From NCBI GenBank assembly GCA_030426245.1, contig JAUHYZ010000023.1:1-34249 (forward strand): a DNA stretch of 34,249 nt. The letters are read 5' to 3'. Made by a program: the position numbers and the translations under genes. Within the stretch, counting starts at the first letter, position 1. Every line of letters starts with the position of its first letter. Positions 16,099 through 23,399 of this stretch are shown in pieces. This DNA is from Alphaproteobacteria bacterium (GTDB lineage: Bacteria; Pseudomonadota; Alphaproteobacteria; Sphingomonadales; Sphingomonadaceae). Below the pieces are notes generated by a model that did no database searches, was not told the origin of the DNA, and saw only the letters and a list, made by a program, of their open reading frames with translations.

Positions 16099-16956
16099 TC
16101 ATGCCGGCCCCATGCCCATTGCCGGCGGATTGTCTTCCGGCTGACCGCCCAGGCGATGTTCGTTGTAAAGCCGGATGATCGCCGCGGCCGTTTCCTCGAT
16201 CGAGCGGCGCGTCACATCGATCACCGGCCAGCCATTGTCGGCATACATGCGGCGGGCGAATTTCAGCTCCTGCTCTACCCGCTCTTCATCGGTGTAGGAG
16301 GTTTCCGTACCTTCATTGAGCGAAAGGAGGCGGTTACGGCGAATTTCCACGAGCCGTTTGGGAGAGGTCGTGAGCCCGATTACCAGCGGATGGCCTAGCC
16401 CGAAGAGCGATCTGTGAGGCGGGCTTTCCACCACCAGCGGAATATTGGCCACCTTGTAACCGCGATTGGCCAGATAGATGCTGGTCGGCGTCTTGGACGT
16501 ACGCGAAACACCGGCCAGTACGATATCGGCATCTTCCCAGTCTTCCCACATCACCCCGTCATCATGGGCAATCGTGTAATGGATCGCGGCAACCCGGTTG
16601 AAATAGGCATCGTCCATCGTGTGCTGCCTGCCCGGGCGGCCATGGGCTTCCTGGCCCAGCTGGCCTTCCAAGGCCTCCGTAACGGCATCGAGGGCAGGAA
16701 CGCTGGGCAGGCCGAGCGCACGGCAATGCTCTTCCAGCCGCTGCCTGGTCTCGGGATTGACGAGTGTGAACAGGACAAGCCCGGGATTGGCCGCGAACTC
16801 CCCCAGGATCCGGTCGAGATGCTGCTGGGAACGGACCATAGGCCAGAAGTGGCGAACGATGTCCGCCCCTTCGAACTGGGCAAGCGCCGCCTTGGCAATC
16901 ATTTCCAGCGTTTCGCCGGTCGAATCCGATACGAGGTGGAGGTGGAGCCGGGTCAT
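16099..16956 (-). CDS. ppsR: PEP synthase/PPDK regulatory protein (DUF299 kinase-phosphorylase)
   Basis: Bifunctional ADP-dependent kinase and phosphate-dependent phosphorylase that inactivates and reactivates PEP synthase or pyruvate phosphate dikinase. 285 residues; LHLVSDSTGETLEMIAKAALAQF near the start and the P-loop GVSRTSKT (about 149-156) followed by PTSIYLANRGYKVANIPLV are diagnostic. In Caulobacter and Rickettsia the orthologue (RP001) is the immediate neighbour of the replication origin, opposite hemE; the arrangement here is identical. Nineteen nt separate it from maf. Which of PpsA or PpdK it controls is not visible. Confidence 0.93.
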   Translation of the reverse strand: MTRLHLHLVSDSTGETLEMIAKAALAQFEGADIVRHFWPMVRSQQHLDRILGEFAANPGLVLFTLVNPETRQRLEEHCRALGLPSVPALDAVTEALEGQLGQEAHGRPGRQHTMDDAYFNRVAAIHYTIAHDDGVMWEDWEDADIVLAGVSRTSKTPTSIYLANRGYKVANIPLVVESPPHRSLFGLGHPLVIGLTTSPKRLVEIRRNRLLSLNEGTETSYTDEERVEQELKFARRMYADNGWPVIDVTRRSIEETAAAIIRLYNEHRLGGQPEDNPPAMGMGPA

Positions 16957-16985
16957 CGAGCCTCAATGAACGAGCCGCGAAGGCA

Positions 16986-16994
16986 TGTGGACAA
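16986..16994 (-). other. DnaA box (8/9)
   Basis: On the minus strand this reads TTGTCCACA, one mismatch to TTATCCACA. It lies within 30 bases of the ppsR start in the candidate origin. Confidence 0.6.
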
Positions 16995-17022
16995 TTCCCG
17001 GCATAAACCACGGGAGGGACGA

Positions 17023-17036
17023 GCGAACAAGTTCGC
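17023..17036. repeat. Inverted repeat GCGAAC-aa-GTTCGC in candidate origin
   Basis: Perfect 6-bp arms around two bases, between the strong DnaA box and the CGACAG repeats. Could bind a dimeric protein; no known site matches. Confidence 0.5.
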
Positions 17037-17118
17037 CATGCAATTCCCTCACCGCTGTCGGGATTTCGATACGGATTATCTCGACAGGCCGATCGGAGTT
17101 TCGACAGCTTGGGGAGAG

Positions 17119-17127
17119 TGGGGATAT
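17119..17127 (-). other. Weak DnaA-box-like site (7/9)
   Basis: ATATCCCCA on the minus strand, two mismatches to TTATCCACA. Alone it would be unremarkable; it is noted because it lies with three others in the candidate origin. Confidence 0.35.
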
Positions 17128-17206
17128 CCTTCGCTTGACGCGCTGGCATCACGATTCGTGAATGCCAAAAGCCTGTTCATGTCTGGAAAAATCGGGCAAG
17201 TCGCCG

Positions 17207-17224
17207 CTATCCCCACAATCCACA
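17207..17224 (+). other. Two adjacent weak DnaA-box-like sites
   Basis: CTATCCCCA (17207-17215) directly abuts CAATCCACA (17216-17224); each has two mismatches to TTATCCACA. The second resembles the low-affinity TGATCCACA sites of the Caulobacter origin. They lie 15 bases before the AT-rich stretch. Confidence 0.45.
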
Positions 17225-17287
17225 GGACCAACAGAGTCCATAATCCTTTATAATAATATTTCTTTTGTTTGTTTGGACCTTACCTGA

Positions 17288-18313
17288 ATGCCCGGTCTCC
17301 TCTTGAACGTCCTGCGCGGCGAGAATTCTTCCAAGCGCCCGATATGGCTGATGCGCCAGGCAGGGCGATACCTTCCCGAATATCGCGAGCTGCGCGAAAC
17401 CAAGGGCGGCTTTCTCGAGCTTGCCTATGATCCGCAGGCAGCCGCCGAAATCACTCTGCAGCCGATCCGGCGTTTCGGTTTCGACGGGGCCATTCTGTTT
17501 TCGGATATCCTGATTGTACCTCATGCGATGGGGCAGGATCTGGAATTCCTGAAAGGGGAAGGGCCGAAGCTTTCCCCGCGGCTGCTGGATACGGCGCTGG
17601 AAACGCTCCAGGAGCGTCCAGAACGGCTTCTCCCGATCTATGAGACCGTCCGGCAGGTCAGGGCCAGCCTTGACGCTGAGACGACGCTCCTGGGCTTTGC
17701 AGGGAGCCCCTGGACGGTTGCGACCTATATGGTTTCCGGTGAGGGCAGCCGCGATCAGGCCGATACGCGCGCACTGGCCTACCGCGATCCCGTTGCTTTC
17801 CAGGCAATTGTGGATGCGATTGTGGCCGTGACTATCGAATATCTGTCCGGCCAGATCGAAGCGGGGGCGGAAGCCGTGCAATTGTTCGACAGCTGGGCGG
17901 GCAGCCTTGCCCCTGTGGAATTCGAACGCTGGGTCGTCGCGCCCAATGCGGCGATCGCTGCGGCGATGAAGGCCCGCTATCCGCAGGTACCAGTGATCGG
18001 TTTTCCCAAGGGTGCGGGCGAGAAACTGCCGGCCTATGCGCGCGAAACCGGAGTCGATGCTGTCGGGATCGACGAGACGATCGATCCGCTTTGGGCCGCG
18101 CAGACATTGCCGGACGCCATGCCGATTCAGGGCAATCTCGATCCGCTATTGTTGCTGGCCGGCGGAGACGAGCTGGACAGGCAGGCGCGCCGTATTCTCG
18201 ATGCCTTCGCCGGGCGGCCGCATATATTCAATCTGGGCCACGGCATCGGTCAGTTCACACCCATTGCGCATGTCGAACAGCTTCTTGCGACGGTTCGGTC
18301 ATGGGAGGGGTGA
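17288..18313 (+). CDS. hemE: Uroporphyrinogen III decarboxylase
   Basis: Heme pathway enzyme that removes four carboxyl groups from uroporphyrinogen III to give coproporphyrinogen III. 341 residues; the signature RPIWLMRQAGRYLPEYRELR is at 19-38, then FGFDGAILFSDILIVPHAMG with the catalytic Asp, GFAGSPWTVATYMV, and near the end FNLGHGIGQFTPIAHVEQL. The ribosome-binding site is weak (GGACC about 11 bases before ATG). It flanks the candidate oriC and leads into hemJ 22 nt later, so both belong to heme synthesis. Origin flanking by hemE is conserved in alphaproteobacteria. Confidence 0.96.
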   Translation: MPGLLLNVLRGENSSKRPIWLMRQAGRYLPEYRELRETKGGFLELAYDPQAAAEITLQPIRRFGFDGAILFSDILIVPHAMGQDLEFLKGEGPKLSPRLLDTALETLQERPERLLPIYETVRQVRASLDAETTLLGFAGSPWTVATYMVSGEGSRDQADTRALAYRDPVAFQAIVDAIVAVTIEYLSGQIEAGAEAVQLFDSWAGSLAPVEFERWVVAPNAAIAAAMKARYPQVPVIGFPKGAGEKLPAYARETGVDAVGIDETIDPLWAAQTLPDAMPIQGNLDPLLLLAGGDELDRQARRILDAFAGRPHIFNLGHGIGQFTPIAHVEQLLATVRSWEG

Positions 18314-18335
18314 TTTTCACCCGATCATACCTTAC

Positions 18336-18788
18336 ATGCGCGCCATGCAGGATGTGCTCGCAATGACGTATCTCTGGCTCAAGGCCGGCCATATCATTTT
18401 CGTGATCTTCTGGATGGCCGGGCTGTTCATGCTTCCGCGCTATTTCATCTATCATCAGGAATGCGCTGAAGATTCACCACAGAATGCCGTGTGGATCGAC
18501 CGCGAGCGCAAATTGCTCAAGATCATCCTGCTTCCCTCCATCATCGTGGTCTGGGTGCTGGGCTTGCTGCTTTCTTGGCAGACCGGAGCATTTGCCCAGG
18601 GCTGGTTCCATGCCAAGCTGGCGCTGGTTCTTGTCCTCTCCGGTTATCATGGCTGGATGGCGGCCTATGCCAAACGGCTTGCAAAGGGCGAACGGCAACT
18701 GAGCGGCAAGAGTCTGCGCATGCTCAATGAGGTGCCTGGTGTGACAGCGGCGTTCATCGTGATTCTGGCGGTAATCAAGCCGTTTTGA
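18336..18788 (+). CDS. hemJ: Protoporphyrinogen oxidase HemJ
   Basis: Integral inner-membrane protein that oxidises protoporphyrinogen IX in bacteria without HemG/HemY. About 150 residues with four transmembrane helices; the first carries the family pattern WLKAGHIIFVIFWMAGLFMLPRYFIYHQE with the functionally required His, and the later GWFHAKLALVLVLSGYHGWM carries a further His/Lys pair. The C-terminus LRMLNEVPGVTAAFIVILAVIKPF is characteristic. The start is uncertain: ATG 18336, 18345 or 18363 (141 residues). Adjacent hemE supports the pathway role. Confidence 0.9.
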   Translation: MRAMQDVLAMTYLWLKAGHIIFVIFWMAGLFMLPRYFIYHQECAEDSPQNAVWIDRERKLLKIILLPSIIVVWVLGLLLSWQTGAFAQGWFHAKLALVLVLSGYHGWMAAYAKRLAKGERQLSGKSLRMLNEVPGVTAAFIVILAVIKPF

Positions 18789-18836
18789 GCATTCGCCAAA
18801 TGCGATGAATCGAGTTGCGGCGATGCGCTTTGCGAA

Positions 18837-18865
18837 TTGACGGATAGCCGCTTCGAGCCTATTTC
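18837..18865 (+). promoter_or_regulatory. Candidate promoter of rho
   Basis: TTGACG (18837-18842), a 17-nt spacer and TATTTC (18860-18865) form a good sigma70-like element. Transcription would start near 18872 and leave a leader of about 100 nt before the rho ATG. Confidence 0.5.
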
Positions 18866-18878
18866 AGAACCTGTTCCG

Positions 18879-18913
18879 GCAGAGGCCGCCGATCCTCGTG
18901 CGGCCGGGTCTGC
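18879..18913 (+). promoter_or_regulatory. Hairpin in the rho leader, possible attenuator
   Basis: GCAGAGGCCGC (18879-18889) pairs with GCGGCC plus TCTGC (18900-18913) with a GGG bulge, giving 11 pairs around a 10-nt loop; TTT then CCCC follows. Rho autoregulates through leader attenuation in E. coli, so such a structure could matter, though the short T-run is weak for intrinsic termination. Confidence 0.4.
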
Positions 18914-18970
18914 TTTCCCCAAGCCCAATCGATCCGCCGGCATCCTCACTTTTCCAGTGGAACCCCACAT

Positions 18971-20227
18971 ATGCATTTGAAAGAACTTAAGAAGCGGACG
19001 CCGGCTGAATTGGTCGAAATGGCCGAGGAATTCGAGGTCGAAGGCGCATCCACAATGCGCCGGCAGGATCTGATGTTCGCGATCCTCAAGGAAGTGGCCG
19101 ATGATGGGGAGGAGATCCTCGGCATCGGTACGATCGAGGTATTGCAGGACGGCTTCGGATTCCTGCGTAGCCCGGAAGCCAATTATTTGGCGGGTCCTGA
19201 CGATATCTACGTTTCGCCCAACCAGGTCCGCAAATGGGGCCTGCGTACTGGCGACACGGTGGAAGGCGAAATCCGTGCGCCGCGCGACGGCGAACGCTAT
19301 TTCGCGCTGACCAAGCTGACCAAGGTCAATTACGACGAGCCCGAGGCGGTTCGGCATCGGACCAATTTTGACAATCTGACGCCGCTTTATCCCGATGAGC
19401 GGCTCAATCTTGATACGACCGATCCGACGGTGAAGGACAAATCGGCGCGGGTGATCGATCTGATCGCCCCGCAGGGCAAGGGCCAGCGTGCGCTGATCGT
19501 TGCGCCGCCGCGTACTGGTAAGACGGTGCTGCTGCAGAATATCGCCAAGGCGATTACCGACAATCATCCGGATGTCTTCCTGCTTGTGCTGCTGGTCGAC
19601 GAACGGCCGGAAGAAGTCACCGATATGCAGCGCAGCGTGAATGGCGAGGTTATCTCTTCGACTTTCGACGAACCGGCCCAGCGTCACGTACAGGTCGCGG
19701 AAATGGTGATCGAAAAGGCGAAGCGCCTGGTCGAACACAAGAAGGATGTCGTCATCCTGCTCGATTCCATCACGCGTCTCGGCCGGGCTTACAACACTGT
19801 GGTTCCGAGCTCTGGCAAGGTGCTGACCGGCGGTGTCGATGCCAATGCGCTGCAGCGTCCCAAGCGCTTCTTCGGTGCTGCGCGGAATATCGAGGAAGGC
19901 GGTTCGCTTTCGATCATTGCAACGGCGCTGATCGATACCGGCAGCCGTATGGACGAAGTGATCTTCGAAGAGTTCAAGGGCACCGGCAACTCGGAAATCG
20001 TGCTCGACCGCAAGGTTGCGGACAAGCGCATCTTTCCGGCGCTCGATGTCGGCAAGTCCGGCACTCGCAAGGAAGAGCTGCTGGTCAGCAAGGAAGCGCT
20101 GTCCAAGATGTGGGTGCTTCGGCGTATCCTCATGCAGATGGGCACTATCGATGCGATGGAATTCCTGCTCGACAAGATGAAGGATTCCAAGACAAACGAG
20201 GATTTCTTCGCCACTATGAACCAATAG
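18971..20227 (+). CDS. rho: Transcription termination factor Rho
   Basis: Hexameric RNA-dependent ATPase/helicase that ends transcription of untranslated RNA. 418 residues, the usual length. N-terminal domain [28 protein letters not shown]-binding cold-shock fold with [23 protein letters not shown], Walker A APPRTGKT (178-185), Walker B-region [17 protein letters not shown], and the secondary RNA-binding Q/R loops. ATG is the only sensible start. It has its own promoter-like element and leader and is followed 7 nt later by a P-loop NTPase gene that is probably cotranscribed. Confidence 0.97.
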   Translation: MHLKELKKRTPAELVEMAEEFEVEGASTMRRQDLMFAILKEVADDGEEILGIGTIEVLQDGFGFLRSPEANYLAGPDDIYVSPNQVRKWGLRTGDTVEGEIRAPRDGERYFALTKLTKVNYDEPEAVRHRTNFDNLTPLYPDERLNLDTTDPTVKDKSARVIDLIAPQGKGQRALIVAPPRTGKTVLLQNIAKAITDNHPDVFLLVLLVDERPEEVTDMQRSVNGEVISSTFDEPAQRHVQVAEMVIEKAKRLVEHKKDVVILLDSITRLGRAYNTVVPSSGKVLTGGVDANALQRPKRFFGAARNIEEGGSLSIIATALIDTGSRMDEVIFEEFKGTGNSEIVLDRKVADKRIFPALDVGKSGTRKEELLVSKEALSKMWVLRRILMQMGTIDAMEFLLDKMKDSKTNEDFFATMNQ

Positions 20228-20234
20228 GTTCGCT

Positions 20235-20777
20235 GTGGCTTTGCGTATCCCGCTCCGTTCGGTTGTCACCGGCGGACCGGGAGCGGGCAAATCGTCCCTT
20301 ATAACGCTAGCCGGCAATTCCGGCTTGGTCGCGCTTCCCGAAGTTGCAAGAGAAATTCTCCAATCGCCGGGTGGCATGGAAATGCGGGCCGAGCGTCCGC
20401 TCGATTTTGCCAAAGCCATGCTGCAGCGGGAAATCGAAGCGTTTGAGGATAGTGCAGGGCACTCGGCGCCGGTGATCTTTGATCGCGGTTTTCCGGATAT
20501 TGCCGGGTTTCTCGAACTCTCCGGATTGCCGGTGCCTCCTGCGGTGGATCGGGCCTGCCGAGAGCTGCGTTATGAAGGGCCCATCTTTCATGCACCGCCT
20601 TGGCAGGACATTTACGAACCGGATCCGGAACGCATCCAGACATGGCAGGAAGCGCTCGAAAGCGATGCGGCAATCGTCGCTGCCTGGAAACATTACGGCT
20701 ATGATTTGGTGAAGCTGCCGCTCGTTCCTCCGGAGCAACGGCTGGCCTTTGTCATGCGGCAGATGGGACGCGGCTAG
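20235..20777 (+). CDS. AAA_28-type P-loop NTPase/kinase-like protein
   Basis: 180-residue protein with Walker A GGPGAGKSS (13-21) and a DRGFPD motif (about 81-86) resembling nucleotide or NadR-like kinases of the AAA_28 family. The end (YGYDLVKLPLVPPEQRLAFVMRQM) is typical of this group: a Pro-Pro turn and a final helix. Substrate unknown. The start is GTG 20235, 7 nt after the rho stop with AGGTT before it, so expression is probably coupled to rho. A long inverted repeat begins at its stop codon. I cannot say whether it works with Rho. Confidence 0.78.
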   Translation: MALRIPLRSVVTGGPGAGKSSLITLAGNSGLVALPEVAREILQSPGGMEMRAERPLDFAKAMLQREIEAFEDSAGHSAPVIFDRGFPDIAGFLELSGLPVPPAVDRACRELRYEGPIFHAPPWQDIYEPDPERIQTWQEALESDAAIVAAWKHYGYDLVKLPLVPPEQRLAFVMRQMGRG

Positions 20778-20820
20778 GATCCAGAATCCCGGATCCTCAT
20801 TCGATCCTTATTCTGAATCC
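20777..20820. terminator. Inverted repeat between convergent genes, possible terminator
   Basis: GGATCCAGAAT (20777-20787) pairs with ATTCTGAATCC (20810-20820), 10 of 11 bases matching, around 22 nt. It sits between the NTPase (plus) and dienelactone hydrolase (minus) ends. No T-tract, so termination is only a guess. Confidence 0.35.
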
Positions 20821-20863
20821 CGCGACGGTTAGCCGGTTTCTACTGGCCGAGCGCTAGGCCCGG

Positions 20864-21562
20864 TCAGCTCAGGTGCTCCGCAAAGAAGTCGCGTGTGCGT
20901 CCATCGGCAAGCTGCGCCCCCTCTTCATCCCGCCTGCTGCCGGAGCTCGCGGCAAAGCCGTGATCCAACCCTTCATAGTCATGCAGCGTTACGCGGGGGT
21001 GCGGATCGAGTTCGGCATGGATCGCCTTTTGCGCATCTGCATCGACGAAATGATCGGCTGTTGGAATATGCAGCATGAGTGGCCGTGCGATGGCATGCGC
21101 TTCGCCCAGCATTTGGTCGATCATCACGCCGTAATATCCGACACTGGCATCCACGTCTGTGCGGGTAGCGGCCATATAGGCCATCCGCCCGCCCAGACAG
21201 AAGCCGACAGAGCCGACCATTTTGATGCCTTCGGTTGAACGGATATATTTTGTGACCGCTTCGATGTCCTTCACGCATTTGTCGGCATCGAATTGCATCA
21301 TGTTGTCGAATGCCTGCTGCAATTCGCTTTCGACATCCGGATCGAGCTCGCTGCCGGGGGCAAAGCGCCAGAAAATGTCCGGGGCGACCGCGAGATAGCC
21401 TTGCTTCGCCCAATCTTCGCATTTGGCGGTAATGCCGGAATTTACACCAAATATTTCCGGAATCACGATAATGGCGGCACGTGGATTACCTTCTGGGCGT
21501 GCGCAATAGGCGGGAATTTCGCCTTCGCCGTCCAGCGCGGGGATCGTGATATTGGTGGGCAT
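20864..21562 (-). CDS. Dienelactone hydrolase family protein
   Basis: Alpha/beta-hydrolase of 232 residues with a cysteine nucleophile. The triad is visible: Cys122 in GFCLGG, Asp170 in PTADHF and His201 in GLDHGFA. VIPEIFGVNSGITAKCEDWAKQGYLAVAPDIF is the typical N-terminal motif. The namesake reaction opens dienelactone to maleylacetate in chloroaromatic breakdown, but no aromatic-degradation genes are nearby and most family members in core genomes have other, unknown ester substrates. Cytosolic (no signal peptide). Divergent from the DUF6489 gene. Confidence 0.88.
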   Translation of the reverse strand: MPTNITIPALDGEGEIPAYCARPEGNPRAAIIVIPEIFGVNSGITAKCEDWAKQGYLAVAPDIFWRFAPGSELDPDVESELQQAFDNMMQFDADKCVKDIEAVTKYIRSTEGIKMVGSVGFCLGGRMAYMAATRTDVDASVGYYGVMIDQMLGEAHAIARPLMLHIPTADHFVDADAQKAIHAELDPHPRVTLHDYEGLDHGFAASSGSRRDEEGAQLADGRTRDFFAEHLS

Positions 21563-21679
21563 GGGTTCCTCTTCTAAGAATTGGAGTTCGCACCAAGCCT
21601 AAGGCGGGGAGATGGACTTTGCCAAGGGTGTGTGACAGGTTCCTGATGCCCGATTGATTTTTTTTGGAGCGATATTCGG

Positions 21680-21952
21680 ATGAAGGTCAATATCGAATTC
21701 GATTGTACGCCTGAGGAGGCCCGGCGCTTCATGGGGTTGCCTGACGTCGAAAAGGCCAACGAGATTTATGTCGACGCGATTTCCAACGCGATGAAGGGCG
21801 TATCGAATGTCGACCAGCTTCAGGACTTTGCGGCCCACCTGGCGCCGATGGGGCAGTTCGGCCTCAAGATGTTTCAGGAATTCATGGAAAGCGGAGCCGC
21901 ATTTGCAAGCGGTGCCGGATCGAATGGAACAAAGGGCAAGCCGAAGGACTGA
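21680..21952 (+). CDS. DUF6489-like small protein
   Basis: 90-residue soluble protein: MKVNIEFDCTPEEARRFMGLPDV, then an amphipathic middle (NAMKGVSNVDQLQDFAAHL) and MGQFGLKMFQEFMESGAAFASGAG with a Gly/Lys tail. I recognise this as the DUF6489 pattern common in sphingomonads; the C-terminal helix resembles the hydrophobic face of phasin-like proteins, but that is speculation. GGAG lies about ten bases before the ATG. It precedes mnmE by 83 nt on the same strand. Confidence 0.7.
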   Translation: MKVNIEFDCTPEEARRFMGLPDVEKANEIYVDAISNAMKGVSNVDQLQDFAAHLAPMGQFGLKMFQEFMESGAAFASGAGSNGTKGKPKD

Positions 21953-22035
21953 TCGAGGCTTGAATGTTTGAATCGCCCACCGCGGATTGCGGCCGGCGAT
22001 GACTGCTTGCTGCGAATAGGCTAGTTCGCCGTTCC

Positions 22036-23310
22036 ATGGACACGATCTTTGCCCTTTCCTCTGGGCAGCCCCCTGCTGGAATTGCGGTTATTCGCGTGAG
22101 CGGACCTCAGGCAAGCACAGCCTTGCAGGCACTCGCGGGGAAACTGCCCGCTGCGCGGCGCGCGCAGTTTTCGGCCATTATCGGATCGGATGGAGTGCAG
22201 CTCGATCAGGGCTTGGTGCTGTGGTTTCCCGGCCCGGCGAGCGCAACGGGCGAGGATCTCGCCGAATTGCATCTTCATGGCGGTCGCGCAGTCGTCGCAG
22301 CGGTTGAGGCCGCTCTCGCTGGTTTGCCTGAACTTCGGCGCGCGCAGCCGGGAGAATTCACGCGCAGGGCCTTTGCGAATGGCAGAATAGATCTCGCCGA
22401 GGCGGAAGGGCTCGCCGATTTGCTGTCTGCTGAGACAGAACTTCAACGCCGCGCTGCGCTAGCTCTGGCCGAGGGGTGCTTCTCCAGGCAAGTTGCCCAG
22501 TGGCGTGACGGGGTTCTGGCATTATCGGCTGCAATTGAAGCGGCGCTCGATTTCGACGATGAAGATGACGTTTCAACGCCTGGCGATGATTTTACACGCA
22601 ATTTGAACGATTTACGCGCAGAAATCGGCGCTTCGCTGGATGCGCCGCACGCCGAAACTCTGCGGGAAGGCTTTCGTGTCGTTCTTGCAGGCCCGCCAAA
22701 TGCCGGAAAATCTACGCTTTTCAATGCGCTTGTGGAAAGTGAAGCGGCCATCACCTCTGCGTCTGCGGGTACGACACGCGATGTGCTGGTCCGGCCTGTT
22801 GCGATGGGGGGTGTTCCGTTCAGCTTCATCGATACGGCTGGCTTGCGCAGCGACGGTGCGGATGAAGTGGAAGAGATCGGGATCGCACGCGCCCGCGCAG
22901 AGTTGGAGCGGGCCGATTTGATTTTGTGGCTCGGACCCGAAGGGCAGGGGCCTGAAGGGGCCTGGGAGATCGAGGCTCAGACCGATCGGGCCGGGCATGA
23001 AAAAAAAGTAACGCCGCGCAACTCTGTCTCCGCGGTGACGGGAGAAGGCATGGCTGAACTCAAGTCTGCATTGGTTGCCCAGGCCATGCTTTCCATGCCT
23101 GCGCCGGGGCAGGCGGCTCTCGATGCTCGGCAGCGCAATTTGCTGAGTGAAGCTGAATCGGCTTTGCATATGGCGGAAGGCATTCAGGATCTCTTGCTGA
23201 TAGCCGAGCAATTGCGCCTGGCACGCATTTCATTTGATCGGTTAATTGGCCGAGCCGCGACCGAGGACATGCTCGACGCGCTGTTTGGGCGCTTCTGCAT
23301 CGGGAAATAG
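22036..23310 (+). CDS. mnmE: tRNA-modifying GTPase MnmE (TrmE)
   Basis: With MnmG it installs carboxymethylaminomethyl groups on wobble U34 of tRNAs. 424 residues: N-terminal tetrahydrofolate-binding domain (MDTIFALSSGQPPAGIAVIRVSGP), helical domain and a GTPase domain inserted at about 215-360. G1 is GPPNAGKST, G2 AGTTRD, G3 IDTAGL and the terminal FCIGK with its conserved Cys is present. The usual G4 NKxD is not seen; the region reads AQTDRAG, keeping only the Asp. The Asn of the K+ site (PNAGKS) is kept. mnmG follows 89 nt later, with a parS site between. Otherwise intact, so likely functional. Confidence 0.93.
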   Translation: MDTIFALSSGQPPAGIAVIRVSGPQASTALQALAGKLPAARRAQFSAIIGSDGVQLDQGLVLWFPGPASATGEDLAELHLHGGRAVVAAVEAALAGLPELRRAQPGEFTRRAFANGRIDLAEAEGLADLLSAETELQRRAALALAEGCFSRQVAQWRDGVLALSAAIEAALDFDDEDDVSTPGDDFTRNLNDLRAEIGASLDAPHAETLREGFRVVLAGPPNAGKSTLFNALVESEAAITSASAGTTRDVLVRPVAMGGVPFSFIDTAGLRSDGADEVEEIGIARARAELERADLILWLGPEGQGPEGAWEIEAQTDRAGHEKKVTPRNSVSAVTGEGMAELKSALVAQAMLSMPAPGQAALDARQRNLLSEAESALHMAEGIQDLLLIAEQLRLARISFDRLIGRAATEDMLDALFGRFCIGK

Positions 23311-23337
23311 CGCGATTTCGACTCATTTGGGCGCGAA

Positions 23338-23353
23338 TGTTCCACGTGGAACA
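23338..23353. other. parS site 1 (perfect palindrome)
   Basis: TGTTCCACGTGGAACA, a perfect 16-bp palindrome and an exact match to the ParB-binding parS core. It is in the mnmE-mnmG gap, the classic alphaproteobacterial position. ParB would load here and spread. Confidence 0.9.
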
Positions 23354-23399
23354 CGAGCAGCCTTGCCGGGCCTAGCGTGAAGTCTTATCCGCGCAAGCG

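Larger units (their letters stand above)
16957..17287. other. Candidate chromosomal replication origin (oriC)
   Basis: A 331-bp gene-free gap between divergent ppsR and hemE, the same pair that brackets oriC in Caulobacter and Rickettsia. It holds one DnaA-box match of 8/9 and three of 7/9, two GANTC methylation sites (17153-17157, 17234-17238), an inverted repeat GCGAAC/GTTCGC (17023-17036), three copies of CGACAG, and a 34-nt stretch (17240-17273) with only five G/C bases that could serve as the unwinding element. DnaA boxes cluster on the left of the AT-rich stretch, a usual layout. I saw no full CtrA site. Experimental or GC-skew support is lacking. Confidence 0.75.
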
